Source: Beroe ovata (taxonomy: Eukaryota; Ctenophora; Nuda; Beroida; Beroidae). Taken from it: a stretch of DNA of 32,843 nt. Shown piece after piece: positions 32,141 to 32,843 of this stretch. The notes below the pieces were generated by a model that worked only from the letters and a program-made list of their open reading frames with translations, ran no database searches and was not told the DNA's origin. A program made the position numbers and the translations under genes. The stretch's first letter is position 1. Each line of letters opens with the position of its first letter. The DNA is taken from positions 87,082 to 119,924 of the forward strand of contig CAMPET010000093.1 of assembly GCA_946803715.1 (NCBI GenBank), written 5' to 3'.

Positions 32141-32440
32141 AGCATTTGAGGATAGCTTTCAAACAGATAGACCAATTGACTTGAAACATCTACCATAGCT
32201 CGAGGACCATTAGAAACTCGGACGTTCAAAATTTCACGTTGATCTGATAATCCGTTCCCGAGTTAAGGGCCAGTAAAGCCCCTCATAACCAAAAACATGT
32301 CAGTTTGAGTGAGCATCTGAGGATAACTTCCAAACCGATAAACCGATTGACATGAAACTTCTACCATAGCTCAAGGATCATTAGAAACTCGGACAGTCAA
32401 AATTTCACGTCCATCCGATAATCAGTTCCCAATAGTAAGG
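32141..32440. repeat. 172-bp satellite, block F
   Basis: Almost two units (GCATTTGAGGATAGCTTTCA; CATGTCAGTTTGAGTGAGCA), starting directly after the N at 32140. Confidence 0.85.
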
Positions 32441-32559
32441 GCGTTATCCAATCCATCTGGGAAAAAATTCCTACCTGCAGTTTTTTTGCATGAATCGACT
32501 ATACTAAGTATTTACAACCACCAAAAAATTTTTTCAAACTCAATTCCTTGGGGAAAACT

Positions 32560-32843
32560 CAGGGTGGCCACGCCCTTTTTTGAGCGTGGGAATTTCATCA
32601 GAAAATTTCCATTTCCAAGTCGTTTCACTACGTTGAGGTCATTATACTCTATAACCATGTTTTTTGGCACGGGGAATCGATTCCACAAGGTTTTGGAGGC
32701 CCTAGGACATCGCTTGAGGAGTTACGGCCACGCCCATGTCACACGTGTCACAAAATTTTGATTTTCAAATTAAGACCCAGTTATGAGGTCCTTATAGTCT
32801 ATGACCATGTTTTTTGACACGAGGAATCGATTGAACAAGGTTT
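32560..32843. repeat. Second tandem repeat, ~150-160-bp period, running off the window
   Basis: ACCATGTTTTTTGGCACGGG GAATCGATTCCACAAGG at about 32656-32692 recurs as ACCATGTTTTTTGACACGAG GAATCGATTGAACAAGG at about 32806-32841. GGCCACGCCC recurs at 32566 and 32726. The repeat is unrelated to the 172-bp satellite. Confidence 0.75.

Overview
The window reads as nuclear DNA of an early-branching animal, most likely a demosponge (inference). The genes are compact, with short GT-AG introns. The products are animal-type: sushi domains, a TECPR2-like protein, an SVOP-like transporter and a three-repeat gelsolin. The DNA is AT-rich with many short tandem repeats, and I see no operons or Shine-Dalgarno sites. 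I placed exons by hand from splice signals, reading-frame phase and family similarity; every junction given below keeps the frame.

Layout. 1-1749: a non-autonomous DNA element with long inverted terminal repeats carrying GTCCAC/GTGGAC palindromes. 1751-4931: a ~172-bp satellite plus the 3' exons of a sushi-domain membrane protein gene, present twice; only the second copy has the last exon. 6255-7932 (minus): a two-exon SVOP-like transporter of 489 aa. 9774-12279 (plus): a five-exon gene for an unrecognised 236-aa signal-peptide/one-TM protein. 12795-15863 (minus): a ten-exon severin/CapG-type actin-binding protein of 363 aa. 17756-25706 (plus): 17 exons (1,475 codons) of a TECPR2 homologue with WD40-like N-terminus, long Ser/Thr-rich middle and the first tectonin repeats; its 3' end is missing. 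25.7-32.8 kb: no gene recognised. This part holds satellite islands, a MITE-like element, CpG-rich repeats and a second ~150-160-bp tandem repeat.

The gene order gives two convergent pairs (sushi/SVOP-like and novel protein/severin) and two divergent intergenic regions of about 1.8-1.9 kb (SVOP-like/novel protein and severin/TECPR2). The genes do not form an obvious pathway. TECPR2 (autophagy and secretory trafficking) and severin (actin filament turnover) are each explained by known families.

Two points dominate the hunt. First, a minisatellite family with a fixed TGACACCA core and a variable spacer (18-, 22- and 24-bp units) recurs at four loci. Second, nine single-N positions nearly all sit at the edges of the 172-bp satellite. 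They look like contig joins, and they explain both the doubled sushi exons and the truncated TECPR2 gene. Order and orientation of sequence beyond about 26 kb should therefore be treated as uncertain.
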